DNA of 64,000 bases from Bacillota bacterium (GTDB lineage: Bacteria; Bacillota; UBA4882; UBA8346): NCBI GenBank assembly GCA_023394955.1, contig JAEWZY010000041.1:62001-126000 (forward strand), written 5' to 3'. Under the pieces are notes generated by a model. That model was not told the DNA's origin. It ran no database searches and worked only from the letters and a program-made list of their open reading frames with translations. Positions 35,559 to 44,529 of the stretch are shown here, in pieces (position 1 is the stretch's first letter; every line of letters starts with the position of its first letter). Made by a program: the position numbers and the translations under genes.

Positions 35559-36782
35559 TCAACTTACAATCGTTTCATTATCTTTAATAAAACTTTCTAA
35601 ATACGGCTGTTCAAAAATGTATTCACAAACCATAGCAACAGTACCGAGTAAAATTGGACTATCGGTCAATGTCGATGATTCGATCTTAAGTTTAGCAGCA
35701 GCCTCCGGAAGCAAACGCTCCGCAACCGCCTTTTTTACGCTATCAAACCAAATCGCTCCAAAATCGGTCATATCTCCATTAATTACAACCAGTTCCGGGT
35801 TGAAAGCATTTGCTAAATTTACTATGGCATAGCCTAAATATTTACCGCTTTCGACGACTAATTCGGATAATTTTTTATCGCCTTCAGCCACTCTTTCCCG
35901 AATGATATTAAAGCCGCTAACCAGATCATACCCGTATATGTCCTGGGCTTTCTTAACCAATGCCAAAGTTGAGCAATATAATTCCAAACAGCCCCGATTG
36001 CCACAACCGCAAAGCGGGCCGTTTACATCCAAGCTTACGTGCCCGACCTGGCCGGCAAAGCCGAAAGCCCCGTGATAGATTTGATCATTCAGAATAATTC
36101 CGGCGCCTACCCCTTTACTCACTAGAATCGAAATAATATTATGATATTCTCGTCCACAACCAAACCATTTTTCAGCTAAAGCCGCCGCGTTAGCGGCGTC
36201 ATCCAAAATCACCGGCAGACTAGAACGTTCTTCGAGGAACTTTTTGATAGGGATGGCTTTCCACCCCGGCATATTGGTTAAATAGGAGATTTCCCCTTTT
36301 TCCAAATTTATTGGTCCTGGAACCGAAATACCGATTCCTACGATTTTTCCTTTATATAACGGATCATTTATGTATTCGGCGACTGATTCCCATAAAGTTG
36401 TGAGGATTTCATCGACTTTTTCGTCAAGTTCCAGCAAGATACTTTGCTTGTCCAGCAATTTGCCGCTTAAGTCCGACACCCCATATGAAAGTCGGCCGCG
36501 CCGTAAACTAACTCCTACTACATAAAAGCGTTCAAAATTTATCTTTAAAGAAACAGCATTCCTATTTAGTTGTCCGCTATAGTTCCGATCTTCGCTCACC
36601 AGTCCGGCCTGGATTAAATCGCGAATCAGATTCGTTACCGCCGCTCCGGTCAATCCGCTCAGCTCCGCCAAATCCTTTCGGCAAATATGATTGTTCTGGC
36701 GTAACAGTTTTAACAAGGTGGAGCGGTTTTCCAGTTGCATTCGCACCGTATTTTTCCCGGTTGGAGTATTAGAAAACGCCAT
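35559..36782 (-). CDS. ROK-family transcriptional repressor
   Basis: 407 residues. The N-terminal winged HTH is RSTLLKLLRQNNHICRKDLAE LSGLTGAAVTNLIRDLI. The C-terminal ROK sugar-kinase-like domain has KGVGAGIILNDQIYHGAFGFAGQVGH and the zinc motif CGCGNRGCLELYCS. NagC/XylR-type regulators release DNA when they bind a sugar. A 23-bp palindromic site just upstream of this gene is repeated upstream of the aldolase gene, which supports autoregulation and control of module B. Confidence 0.9.
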   Translation of the reverse strand: MAFSNTPTGKNTVRMQLENRSTLLKLLRQNNHICRKDLAELSGLTGAAVTNLIRDLIQAGLVSEDRNYSGQLNRNAVSLKINFERFYVVGVSLRRGRLSYGVSDLSGKLLDKQSILLELDEKVDEILTTLWESVAEYINDPLYKGKIVGIGISVPGPINLEKGEISYLTNMPGWKAIPIKKFLEERSSLPVILDDAANAAALAEKWFGCGREYHNIISILVSKGVGAGIILNDQIYHGAFGFAGQVGHVSLDVNGPLCGCGNRGCLELYCSTLALVKKAQDIYGYDLVSGFNIIRERVAEGDKKLSELVVESGKYLGYAIVNLANAFNPELVVINGDMTDFGAIWFDSVKKAVAERLLPEAAAKLKIESSTLTDSPILLGTVAMVCEYIFEQPYLESFIKDNETIVS

Positions 36783-36805
36783 GATATCTCTCCTGCAGTC
36801 AAATT

Positions 36806-36828
36806 ATTAATCAATTAAATTAATTAAT
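36806..36828. promoter_or_regulatory. Candidate ROK operator (site 1)
   Basis: A 23-bp near-palindrome, ATTAATC-AATTAAA-TTAATTAAT, lies 24 bp upstream of the ROK gene and just behind the aldolase stop. It matches 37721-37743 at 21 of 23 positions with identical spacing. Confidence 0.6.
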
Positions 36829-36832
36829 GGTT

Positions 36833-37690
36833 TTATAAAAATCCGGTCGCCATTCCTTCGCCGCCAAACAGTTTTATTTTACGACAAACCAAGGCGGTTA
36901 CAGCCTCCCGGGCTGGCTCCAATACTGCCGGCGGTTGAATCGGCATAGGATCTTGGTTTAATACTTGTTTTAACGCATAACTAAAGGCCTGCTTCAACTC
37001 GGTGCCCACGTTGAATTTTCTCATACCCAGATTAATAACCCGTCTTGCCTGTTCATCCGGGAGATCGGAGCCTCCGTGCATTACCAGGGGTACTTTGACC
37101 AGCTCCTTAATCTTGGCCAACCTTTCAAAATCCAAATTGGGCTTAGTTTTATAAAAACCATGAGCATTGCCTATCGATACCGCCAAGGCGTCCACTCCGG
37201 TCAATTCGACAAATCTGGCCGCCAGCTCCGGTTCGGTCATTCCGGTAGAACTTATTTCCTCTCCATCTTCAGAGCCTCCGATGCAGCCAAGTTCGCCTTC
37301 GACCGATACTCCTTTATGATGGGCCATCTCAACCACGGAACGCGTTAATTCGACATTTTGTTCAAAAGAGAACTTGGAACCGTCAAACATCACCGAAATT
37401 CCTAAGTCAATACATTTTTTGATGTTATCCATGGATTTTCCGTGATCCAAGGTTACCGCTACCGGTACTCTACTGTTTCGAGCGGCAAAAATGCAAATCT
37501 GGGTGAGCATCTCCAAACCGGCGAACGAAAGCATGGCTTCCCCAATCATCAGTATTACCGGCGCTTTTTCAATTTCAGCGGCCTTAATTACCGCCTGAGT
37601 ATACTCCATGTTATGGACATTAAAAGCCCCGATGGCTCGTTTCTCTTCTGGAAATAGCTTGAATAATTCACTTACATTATGCAACGCCAC
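36833..37690 (-). CDS. Class II ketose-bisphosphate aldolase (module B)
   Basis: 285 residues, zinc-dependent FbaA/GatY-type barrel. Zinc and catalytic segments are VAVTLDHGKSMDN (Asp and His), VEGELGCIGGSEDG (Glu), GNAHGFYKTKPNLDF (His) and PLVMHGGSDLP (His), then RKFNVGTEL. It cleaves a ketose (bis)phosphate to dihydroxyacetone phosphate and an aldehyde. GTG start at 37690 with AGGGA upstream. First gene of module B, with operator-like palindromes in its promoter region. About half identical to the module A aldolase by eye. Confidence 0.88.
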   Translation of the reverse strand: MALHNVSELFKLFPEEKRAIGAFNVHNMEYTQAVIKAAEIEKAPVILMIGEAMLSFAGLEMLTQICIFAARNSRVPVAVTLDHGKSMDNIKKCIDLGISVMFDGSKFSFEQNVELTRSVVEMAHHKGVSVEGELGCIGGSEDGEEISSTGMTEPELAARFVELTGVDALAVSIGNAHGFYKTKPNLDFERLAKIKELVKVPLVMHGGSDLPDEQARRVINLGMRKFNVGTELKQAFSYALKQVLNQDPMPIQPPAVLEPAREAVTALVCRKIKLFGGEGMATGFL

Positions 37691-37705
37691 TATATCACAT
37701 TCCCT

Positions 37706-37743
37706 ATGTAAAATATTTACATTAATTAATTAACTTAATTAAT
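37706..37743. promoter_or_regulatory. Candidate ROK operator (site 2) with adjoining palindrome
   Basis: 37721-37743 is ATTAATT-AATTAAC-TTAATTAAT, matching site 1 at 36806. Overlapping it is a second palindrome, ATGTAAA-ATA-TTTACAT (37706-37722), 16 bp upstream of the aldolase start. This is a good location for repression of module B. Confidence 0.6.
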
Positions 37744-37931
37744 GCTTTTGCTATATTTTAATTCCTTTTTCATCAAAAGTCAACCCAATAAGTGAAAAAA
37801 AAATAAAGATCAGGATCAATTGCCAAAATTCAAGTACCGCTGGTAAATCGCCATGAACGTTCCGTTATAATATTAACTTAAATGGCATCCCTCTCATTAC
37901 GGCAATAGTAAACGTCATGCAAATGGATGAT

Positions 37932-37981
37932 AAAAAAGCCCAAACCATCCGATAAAAGAGGCCATCGATTTGGTTTGGGCA
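37932..37981 (-). terminator. Terminator of module A
   Basis: The stem GCCCAAACCA / TGGTTTGGGC (imperfect inner part) is followed on the minus strand by six T, 50 bp after the Spo0E-like gene. The stretch 37744-37931 holds nothing else that I can name. Confidence 0.8.
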
Positions 37982-38030
37982 CAATCCCTTATTCTGTTAA
38001 CCATATTCTTACTTTGATATAAAAACGCTA

Positions 38031-38201
38031 TTAATCGGCTAAGTTCCGTAACAGCCGGTCATGCTCATTTAACAACCGATCAATACGGCTTGAAAGCGCT
38101 AATACATCTTCATCGGTTTTCTGCCTTGTTTCCCATAAATCGTTAAGTTGTTGTTTCAAATCTTCTATTTTTTGAATCACTCTATTCAAGCGGTCGACCA
38201 T
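38031..38201 (-). CDS. Spo0E-like phosphatase family protein (module A)
   Basis: 56 residues, MVDRLNRVIQKIEDLKQQL, a turn with ETRQKTDEDV, then LSSRIDRLLNEHDRLL. Same length and about 65% identical to the module B copy at 24196-24366. The start is placed at 38201 by alignment to that copy; a TTG 33 bp upstream inside the pfkB end is less likely. Last gene before the module A terminator. Presumed to act on Spo0A-P, though the signature is modified (SSRID for SQELD). Confidence 0.65.
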   Translation of the reverse strand: MVDRLNRVIQKIEDLKQQLNDLWETRQKTDEDVLALSSRIDRLLNEHDRLLRNLAD

Positions 38202-38230
38202 TTCAACACACCCAACTTGTTTAATTAAAT

Positions 38231-39169
38231 TCAATTCAAATTTATCTTTTCATAACTAATTTGTTTATAGAACTTTTCAACCAATTCTTTTGAAACCATC
38301 CCTGTTTCAAAAAATTGAGTATTGGCTATCCCGCAAGCCATAGCCATTTTGATCACTTCAATCCCACCGAATCCTCTTTGCAAAGCAACCGCGCAACCGG
38401 CCACAAACGCATCTCCCGAACCTACCGTATTAACCACTTTTACCTTTGGCCCGCTAAACTTATAGACCCCATCTTCCATGGCAACCAGGCAACCATCCTT
38501 ACCCAAAGACAAACATGGTAAACAAATTCCCGATTTTTTTAAATTCGCGACCGCTATTGCTTGTCTTGTAATGTCGGGAATTTTTTCACCCAACAAACCT
38601 TCCAGCTCGTCCAAATTAGGTTTGACCATAAAAGGGAGTGACCCGATTGAACTTTTCAGCGGTTGCCCGCTGGTATCCAGGATAAACTTCTTTTGATGAT
38701 TTTTAGCTATTTCCACCAAGGTTTTATAAATGTCCTCAGGCAAACCAGCCGGTAAGCTTCCTGATGCCGTAATGATCTCCGCCTTGGAAACTAACTTTTC
38801 ATAAAGACTTATAAAGGATCCCGATTCCGATGGTTCGATGAAAGGTCCCGATTCTAATATTTCAGTTGATGTGTTATGGTTTCGATCCATAACGGCAAGA
38901 CAAATCCGGGTTTCTTTTCCGATTTCCAGAAAGCGATTGTCGATCCCCTCCGCTTGAATTTTTTGAAGAATGAATCGGCCATTATTGCCACCGATAAATC
39001 CGGTCACTGTCACAGCCTCTCCCAATAGGCGAGCGACCCGGGCGACATTCAGTCCTTTTCCCCCGGCCGTACTGGTCATCGCTTTCGGCCGAAACACTTG
39101 ACCAACAGTAAAATCATCGATTTCATATACTTTATCAATAGCAGGATTTAAGGTAATAGCAAGAATCAT
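38231..39169 (-). CDS. PfkB-family 1-phosphofructokinase / tagatose-6-phosphate kinase
   Basis: 312 residues. Begins MILAITLNPAIDKVYEIDDF as FruK/LacC proteins do. Substrate glycines are in STAGGKGLNVARVARLLG; the catalytic GSGDAF motif is VNTVGSGDAFVAGCAVAL. Family members phosphorylate fructose-1-phosphate or tagatose-6-phosphate to the 1,6-bisphosphate. Directly downstream of a class II aldolase and a GatD-like dehydrogenase, tagatose-6-phosphate is the favoured substrate (inference from context). Confidence 0.88.
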   Translation of the reverse strand: MILAITLNPAIDKVYEIDDFTVGQVFRPKAMTSTAGGKGLNVARVARLLGEAVTVTGFIGGNNGRFILQKIQAEGIDNRFLEIGKETRICLAVMDRNHNTSTEILESGPFIEPSESGSFISLYEKLVSKAEIITASGSLPAGLPEDIYKTLVEIAKNHQKKFILDTSGQPLKSSIGSLPFMVKPNLDELEGLLGEKIPDITRQAIAVANLKKSGICLPCLSLGKDGCLVAMEDGVYKFSGPKVKVVNTVGSGDAFVAGCAVALQRGFGGIEVIKMAMACGIANTQFFETGMVSKELVEKFYKQISYEKINLN

Positions 39170-39179
39170 GGTTTCACCT

Positions 39180-40040
39180 TTATTCCTTTATCAGGCCATT
39201 TGACCCGCAAAGCCGGATTTTTCCCCGGACCACTTCTTTAACTGCTTTTTTGGCGGATCCCATATAATTTCGGGGATCGTTTTCGTGGGGATTTTCGGAA
39301 AAACATTTTTGAATCGCCCGGACCATTGGAATTTTTAATTCAGTGGCGATGTTTATTTTACAAATGCCTCTCCGAATCGCCTCCCGAACAGCTTCGTCGG
39401 GTACTCCCGAGGCCCCGTGAAGTACCAAGGGGATACTTATCAACTTATGAATCGCTGAAAGCCTTTCGAAATCAAGCTCAGGTTGGCCTTTATATTCTCC
39501 GTGAGCGGTACCGATAGCTATCGCCAGTATGTCGATTCCGGTCGCCTCCACAAAATCCAGGGCTTCTTCGGGCACGGTAAAAGTAGCTTCCCGTTCATTG
39601 ATTGATAACTCATCTTCAGTCCCGCCGATTTTACCAAGTTCGCCTTCTACAGTTACGCCGACACAATGCGCTACTTCGACCACCTTTTTAACGAGCTTTA
39701 CATTCTCCTCATATGGCAATTTGGAACCGTCAATCATTACCGAGGAATAGCCATGGCGAATACACTCGATGATGGTCTCGAACGAGCTACAGTGATCGAC
39801 ATGCAAAGCAATGGGGATCCGATAAAGCTCGGCGGCGATTTTGACGTTGGCGGCTATGTATGGAACTCCCGCATGTTTTAACGTGCCCGGCGTTGTTTGA
39901 ATAATCACCGGCGAACGTTCTTCAGCCGCCGCCTCAGCCACGGCTTGGATCGTCTCCATGTTATGAACGTTAAAAGCCGGAATGGCGATTTGCTTTGCTT
40001 GGGCCATTGTGATCATTGAAATAGAATTAGTTAATGGCAT
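39180..40040 (-). CDS. Class II tagatose/fructose-bisphosphate aldolase (module A)
   Basis: 286 residues, GatY/KbaY/FbaA-type. Zinc/catalytic segments are IALHVDHCSSFE, VEGELGKIGGTEDE, GTAHGEYKGQPELDF and PLVLHGASGVPDE. The KINIATELK segment is typical of the tagatose-bisphosphate subgroup and of FbaA-like enzymes. Expected to yield dihydroxyacetone phosphate plus glyceraldehyde-3-phosphate. Seven bases after gatD-like, ten before pfkB: one operon. Confidence 0.88.
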   Translation of the reverse strand: MPLTNSISMITMAQAKQIAIPAFNVHNMETIQAVAEAAAEERSPVIIQTTPGTLKHAGVPYIAANVKIAAELYRIPIALHVDHCSSFETIIECIRHGYSSVMIDGSKLPYEENVKLVKKVVEVAHCVGVTVEGELGKIGGTEDELSINEREATFTVPEEALDFVEATGIDILAIAIGTAHGEYKGQPELDFERLSAIHKLISIPLVLHGASGVPDEAVREAIRRGICKINIATELKIPMVRAIQKCFSENPHENDPRNYMGSAKKAVKEVVRGKIRLCGSNGLIKE

Positions 40041-40046
40041 CTTCTT

Positions 40047-41087
40047 TTAACCTTTCAATAAGATTTTTCCTTTTACCTTACCGGCGATGGCCAAATCTTT
40101 TACGGCGCTCTCAATTTCCGATAAAGGGATAATCCGATCGATCAACCGGTCGATGCTGACTAAACTTTTACTAAGATAATAACCGGCAAGTTCCCACTCT
40201 TCCCCCGGAAAAGGAGGCGAATAGGACATCCATGAACCTTGAAGCGTAAGTTCTTTACGGTTAATCTGTTCAAATTCCTGCGGCGACAAGGTTAGATTCG
40301 AAGTAGGCGTACTAATAAACATTACTTTTCCTTTATTTTCCGCAATCTCCAAACATAACTTTTGAGTAAATTGCACACCAGCGGTATCGATTACTATTTC
40401 AAAACCACGGCCTTTGGTCTCGTTTAATACTGTTTCCCGAAAACCTTCATTACCGGTATTTAAGCAACTATCCGCTCCATATTCTTTTGCGGTCGCCAGC
40501 CGTTCATCATCAATGTCAAAGACCGTGATTCGCTTGGCTCCTAAATTTCGAGCACATTGCAAAGTTAGTAAACCGATGGTGCCCATTCCAATAATAGCTA
40601 CCTCCACTCCACCTTTAAAATCCATTAAAAATAAACCATGTAATGCTACAGTCAATGGTTCGAAAAATACCCCTTGTTCAAAAGTGGCTCCCGGTGGAAG
40701 TTTAACTCCGTTTTTTTCAGGGATCTTTACCAACTGAGCCCAACTGCCATTTTCTCTTGAACCGATAAAAGAATAATTCTTGCATTGGGCATAATCGCCC
40801 TGAAGACAATCAACACAATGATGGCAAGGTAAAAGAGGCGCGCCGGTAACCCGGTCTCCGATTGATATCCTTTTTACCGACTTACCAATCTCAACGACCT
40901 CTCCGGAGAACTCGTGCCCTAAAATAATCGGATAATAATGAGCGCCTTTCCCCAAAACTCTAGGTATATCGGAACCGCAAATTCCGGAACGCTCAACTTT
41001 TATCAGAACTTCATCGTTGACTATCTTAGGTGTATCAACTGCTTCATAGCGAATATCTTGTTGTCCATATAATACTGCGGCTTTCAT
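40047..41087 (-). CDS. GatD-like galactitol-1-phosphate 5-dehydrogenase
   Basis: 346 residues. Catalytic zinc SGICGSDIPR (Cys37) and LGHEFSGEV (His58, Glu59); structural zinc Cys88, 91, 94 and 102. Two signatures are shared with E. coli GatD as I recall it: CGSDxPRxxxxGAHYYPIxLGHEFSG and, near residue 280, ELTxxGSWMxYSxPxPGxEWE. The predicted reaction is galactitol-1-phosphate to tagatose-6-phosphate with NAD. It sits between the FGGY kinase and the bisphosphate aldolase, which fits a galactitol-type route. Confidence 0.8.
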   Translation of the reverse strand: MKAAVLYGQQDIRYEAVDTPKIVNDEVLIKVERSGICGSDIPRVLGKGAHYYPIILGHEFSGEVVEIGKSVKRISIGDRVTGAPLLPCHHCVDCLQGDYAQCKNYSFIGSRENGSWAQLVKIPEKNGVKLPPGATFEQGVFFEPLTVALHGLFLMDFKGGVEVAIIGMGTIGLLTLQCARNLGAKRITVFDIDDERLATAKEYGADSCLNTGNEGFRETVLNETKGRGFEIVIDTAGVQFTQKLCLEIAENKGKVMFISTPTSNLTLSPQEFEQINRKELTLQGSWMSYSPPFPGEEWELAGYYLSKSLVSIDRLIDRIIPLSEIESAVKDLAIAGKVKGKILLKG

Positions 41088-41100
41088 ACGATTTCACCTT

Positions 41101-42630
41101 CTATAATTCAATTTTAGCGAGGGTTTCATAACAATCTTTGAGATTTTCGTATAAATCAAGATAAAGTTGAAAGTACTTTCGGTATAATCGATGGCTTTCA
41201 CCATTTGGCATATGTCGTCTGTGAATTCGCACCACCCGGGTGACGGCTTCATTAAAGTCCTGGTAAACTCCGTTTCCTACTCCGGCAAGTATAGCTGCTC
41301 CCAAAGGCGTGGCATGATCGGAATAAGGAACATTGATAACCTTACCCGTTATATCAGCTTTAATTTGAGTCCAAACATGACTGTTGGATGAACCGCCCAC
41401 GCTATTTAACTCATTAACCGCCGCGTTAACTTCCAACGCGGTCATTAAATTATGAAGCAAGGAAAATCCAACACCTTCCATTATTGACCGGATCAAGTGC
41501 GCTCTGGTTTTATGATATGAGAGTCCAAAAAACACTCCGCGCGCGTTACTATTCCATATCGGAGATCTTTCACCCAGCATATACGGGAGAAAGACTAAAC
41601 CATCACTACCAGGACCTATTTGAGCCGCTTCATCGCTCAATATCTCGAAGACGCTTTTCCCGTTTTCATCGGCAAGCTTTTGTTCAAAAGCGCCCAACTG
41701 ATTGGCAAACCATTTAAGGGTTCCGCCGCCTCCGACGGTTCCGCCTTGCAAAAGCCATTTATCCGGTAATACGTGATATCCCAAAATCAGTTTAGGGTGT
41801 ATTTTCGGCTCATCAAGCACCATGCTCATTCCGCCGGCTTGTCCGCCTTGTTCCTGAGTTTGTCCTGGATTAACCACCCCCGCGCCTAAAGTGGAACAAG
41901 CGGCGTCCAACCCTCCGGCTACAACCGGAATCCCCGAAACCAATCCGGTTTCCGTCGCTGCATTGTCCGATACGAAACCCACATTTTCATGGCATTTTGA
42001 TAGCGGAGGAATCAAATCCAGGGAAAGGCTCAGCGTTTCCGCAACGGTCGAATTCCAAACGCCTTTCTTAATATCAAAGCAATGATACCCGTAACTTTGG
42101 GAATAATCCTGGGAAGCGATTCCGGTTAATTTATAGACAATAAACGAGTTGCTTTGCAAAAAAAAATGAGTTTTTTTGAATATTTCGGGTTCTTCTTCCC
42201 TAAGCCACAATATTTTGGGAAGCACATAGGCGGGATCAACCGGATTTCCATTAAGTTCAGTAAGAAAGTTCGCTCCGAATTCTTTTTTTAGGTACTCCGC
42301 TTGCCTAACGCTTCTCCTGTCAAGCCAGATCATCGCCGGAGATAACGGTTGTCCAAATTTATCCATCGGCAAACAAGTCCAACCGTGACCGTCAACTCCA
42401 ATACCGGCAATATTTTCGGGATTAATTGCAGTCATTGCTGTCAAATGTTTAATTCCCCGACATACAGCCCGCCACCACTCATTGGCGTCCTGTTCAACCC
42501 GACCCGGACCAGGATAGAAGGTTTGATATGTTTCAGTTATCCATCGGATAACATGCCCTTCAAAATCAAAGATCGTAATTTTACATCCGGATGTCCCAAT
42601 ATCAATACCCAATAAGAATTCTTTACCCAT
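41101..42630 (-). CDS. FGGY-family polyol/sugar kinase (module A)
   Basis: 509 residues, xylulokinase-like. The N-terminal FLLGIDIGTSGCKITIFDF, the VDGHGWTCLP segment, the catalytic VVAGGLDAACSTLGAG and the C-terminal SVGGSSNSHVWTQIKADITG followed by ATPLGAAILAG mark both FGGY domains. If the pathway is galactitol-like, this kinase would supply the hexitol 1-phosphate that GatD oxidises, a step normally done by a PTS. Preceded by GAGGT; 13 bp before gatD-like. Confidence 0.85.
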   Translation of the reverse strand: MGKEFLLGIDIGTSGCKITIFDFEGHVIRWITETYQTFYPGPGRVEQDANEWWRAVCRGIKHLTAMTAINPENIAGIGVDGHGWTCLPMDKFGQPLSPAMIWLDRRSVRQAEYLKKEFGANFLTELNGNPVDPAYVLPKILWLREEEPEIFKKTHFFLQSNSFIVYKLTGIASQDYSQSYGYHCFDIKKGVWNSTVAETLSLSLDLIPPLSKCHENVGFVSDNAATETGLVSGIPVVAGGLDAACSTLGAGVVNPGQTQEQGGQAGGMSMVLDEPKIHPKLILGYHVLPDKWLLQGGTVGGGGTLKWFANQLGAFEQKLADENGKSVFEILSDEAAQIGPGSDGLVFLPYMLGERSPIWNSNARGVFFGLSYHKTRAHLIRSIMEGVGFSLLHNLMTALEVNAAVNELNSVGGSSNSHVWTQIKADITGKVINVPYSDHATPLGAAILAGVGNGVYQDFNEAVTRVVRIHRRHMPNGESHRLYRKYFQLYLDLYENLKDCYETLAKIEL

Positions 42631-42678
42631 ATTTACCTCTTCACTAATAACAGGATCTCACTATCCGATAACCAAAAA

Positions 42679-43512
42679 TCATTCTTTAACTCCACCCATG
42701 GTTAAACCGGAGATAAATTGTTTTTGAATCATCAATACCAAGACAATAATAGGTAAAGTTATTAAAGTCGCCGCGGCATACAAACCGCCGAAGTTTATTT
42801 CTTCATAAGCCATGAATTGAAAGACAATCACGGGTAACGTATTAGTTTTGGCCCCCGATAGAATTAGAGCGAATAAAAAATGGTTCCACGAAAAAATAAA
42901 GGCCAAAATAGAAGCGGTAGCGATTCCCGGTCTACATAACGGCACCGCGATGCGATAAAATGACATCCAGACATTACAACCATCGATTCTAGCCGCTTCT
43001 TCCAGTTCATTGGGGATATCTTCGAAAAATCCAATCATAATCCAGATTATCATCGGTAGGGTCAATACCAAATGACTGATAATCAAGCCGATATAAGTAT
43101 CGATTATGCCTATTTTTCGATATATGATAAACCAAGGGATTAGAAAACTGATACCGGGTATCATTCTGCTGATGAGAATCCCAAAAGAAACCTTTTTAAA
43201 CTTGTAACGGGCAATACTATATGCGGCAGGCAGCCCAAGCAATAATCCAGTTGCGACCGACATAAAACTGACAATAAAGCTATTTGTCAGGCGAGATGAA
43301 AAAGCCGTTTCCAAAAAAACGTTTTTGTAATTGTCGATCGTAAAGTTGCTAAGCAAACGGGGAGGCAAATTCATGAGCTCAACATTGGGTTTGAAAGAAC
43401 AAAAAACCATCCATAAAAACGGAAAACAAAACATTAAAACTATTGAAATAACGCCAGTATAAAAAAGAATACTTTTCAAACGATTTAAAACTAACCGCCT
43501 TCGACTATCCAT
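42679..43512 (-). CDS. Sugar ABC transporter permease, MalG type (module A)
   Basis: 277 residues and six membrane helices. EAA loop EEAARIDGCNVWMSFYRIAVPLCRPG; C-terminus FISGLTMGGVKE. Overlaps the MalF-type stop by one base (TAATG). The last helices and tail match the module B MalG in layout. An ATPase is not encoded in the window. Confidence 0.9.
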   Translation of the reverse strand: MDSRRRLVLNRLKSILFYTGVISIVLMFCFPFLWMVFCSFKPNVELMNLPPRLLSNFTIDNYKNVFLETAFSSRLTNSFIVSFMSVATGLLLGLPAAYSIARYKFKKVSFGILISRMIPGISFLIPWFIIYRKIGIIDTYIGLIISHLVLTLPMIIWIMIGFFEDIPNELEEAARIDGCNVWMSFYRIAVPLCRPGIATASILAFIFSWNHFLFALILSGAKTNTLPVIVFQFMAYEEINFGGLYAAATLITLPIIVLVLMIQKQFISGLTMGGVKE

Positions 43513-44417
43513 TATGCGCTCCTCCTTACTTTACTGAGAAGTAAGTTAACAGCTAGAATAATCAGAAACATAATAACAATCAACGAACTGGCATATCCGA
43601 TCCGAAAATACCGGAACGCATTGTCGAAAACATATAAATTTAAAATTTGGGTGGCCGTACCGGGACCTCCTTGGGTTGTTACATAAATCATATCAAACTG
43701 TTTTAAGGAATCCATAACCCTGAGCATCGCCGCTACGACGATCGATGGTTTGATTAAAGGTAAAGTAATCTGGGTAAATATTTTCCACGAGGAAGCTCCG
43801 TCAATTTTTGCAGCTTCATAAAGCGCATCCGGTATAGTCGCCATTCCGGCCATTGCGATCAGCATTACCAAAGGGGTCCATTGCCATACATCGATCGCGA
43901 TTAATGTCGGAAGGGCCAATACTGGGTCGCTAAGCCAAGTGGGAGGAGTCCAGCTTAGGAGAGCTAGAAAATAATTAATAATCCCTAAGGTAGGGTCAAG
44001 CATTAATCTCCACACCAGCGATATTGCCACCGGGGTACTGGCAATCGGTAAAATCAATAAAGTTCTTACTATGGCTTTACCTTTAAAAGGACGGTTTAAA
44101 AATTGGGCTAAACATACCCCAAATACTAATTGTAATGCAATACCCAAGAAGGTAAAGATGGCTGTGGTTTTTAAGGATTGATAAAAACGGATTTCAGTAA
44201 AAATCTTAACAAAATTATTAAAGCCGATCCACTTGGGGCCACTTATGGAAGAGGCAAACCAGTCATGAAAGCTTAAAAATAACGTATATAAAACAGGACC
44301 AACCAGAATTAGAACAATGGCAAGAAGGGCCGGAAGGACCATTATCAAACCAAATCGTTTATTAAGTATAATTTTAGCCCGATCCGAAATTGTAAAAAAA
44401 TTCTTTTTTACCTCCAT
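43512..44417 (-). CDS. Sugar ABC transporter permease, MalF type (module A)
   Basis: 301 residues and six membrane helices. EAA loop EAAKIDGASSWKIFTQITLPLIKP; N-terminal LIMVLPALLAIVLILVGPVLYTLFLSFHDW. Partner of the downstream MalG-type protein. Separated from the binding-protein gene by an intercistronic hairpin. Confidence 0.9.
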   Translation of the reverse strand: MEVKKNFFTISDRAKIILNKRFGLIMVLPALLAIVLILVGPVLYTLFLSFHDWFASSISGPKWIGFNNFVKIFTEIRFYQSLKTTAIFTFLGIALQLVFGVCLAQFLNRPFKGKAIVRTLLILPIASTPVAISLVWRLMLDPTLGIINYFLALLSWTPPTWLSDPVLALPTLIAIDVWQWTPLVMLIAMAGMATIPDALYEAAKIDGASSWKIFTQITLPLIKPSIVVAAMLRVMDSLKQFDMIYVTTQGGPGTATQILNLYVFDNAFRYFRIGYASSLIVIMFLIILAVNLLLSKVRRSA

Positions 44418-44481
44418 AAGTATCCCCTTTCCAAGAGCGGTTATTACCTGCCAACATTACTTGCGGGCAGTTGCTTTTTAT

Positions 44482-44506
44482 GCAAGGAGACTATAAGCCT
44501 CCTTGC
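44482..44506 (-). promoter_or_regulatory. Intercistronic hairpin after binding-protein gene (module A)
   Basis: An 8-bp perfect GC-containing stem, GCAAGGAG / CTCCTTGC, with a 9-nt loop lies 23 bp after the binding-protein stop. Same position as in modules B, C and D. Confidence 0.65.
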
Positions 44507-44529
44507 CCAATCATCAATTATTTTTTTAA

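Noticed and set aside
38085..38110. Possible catabolite-responsive (cre) site TTGAAAGCGCTAATA
   Set aside because: One mismatch at a conserved C and located inside a coding region; expected by chance.
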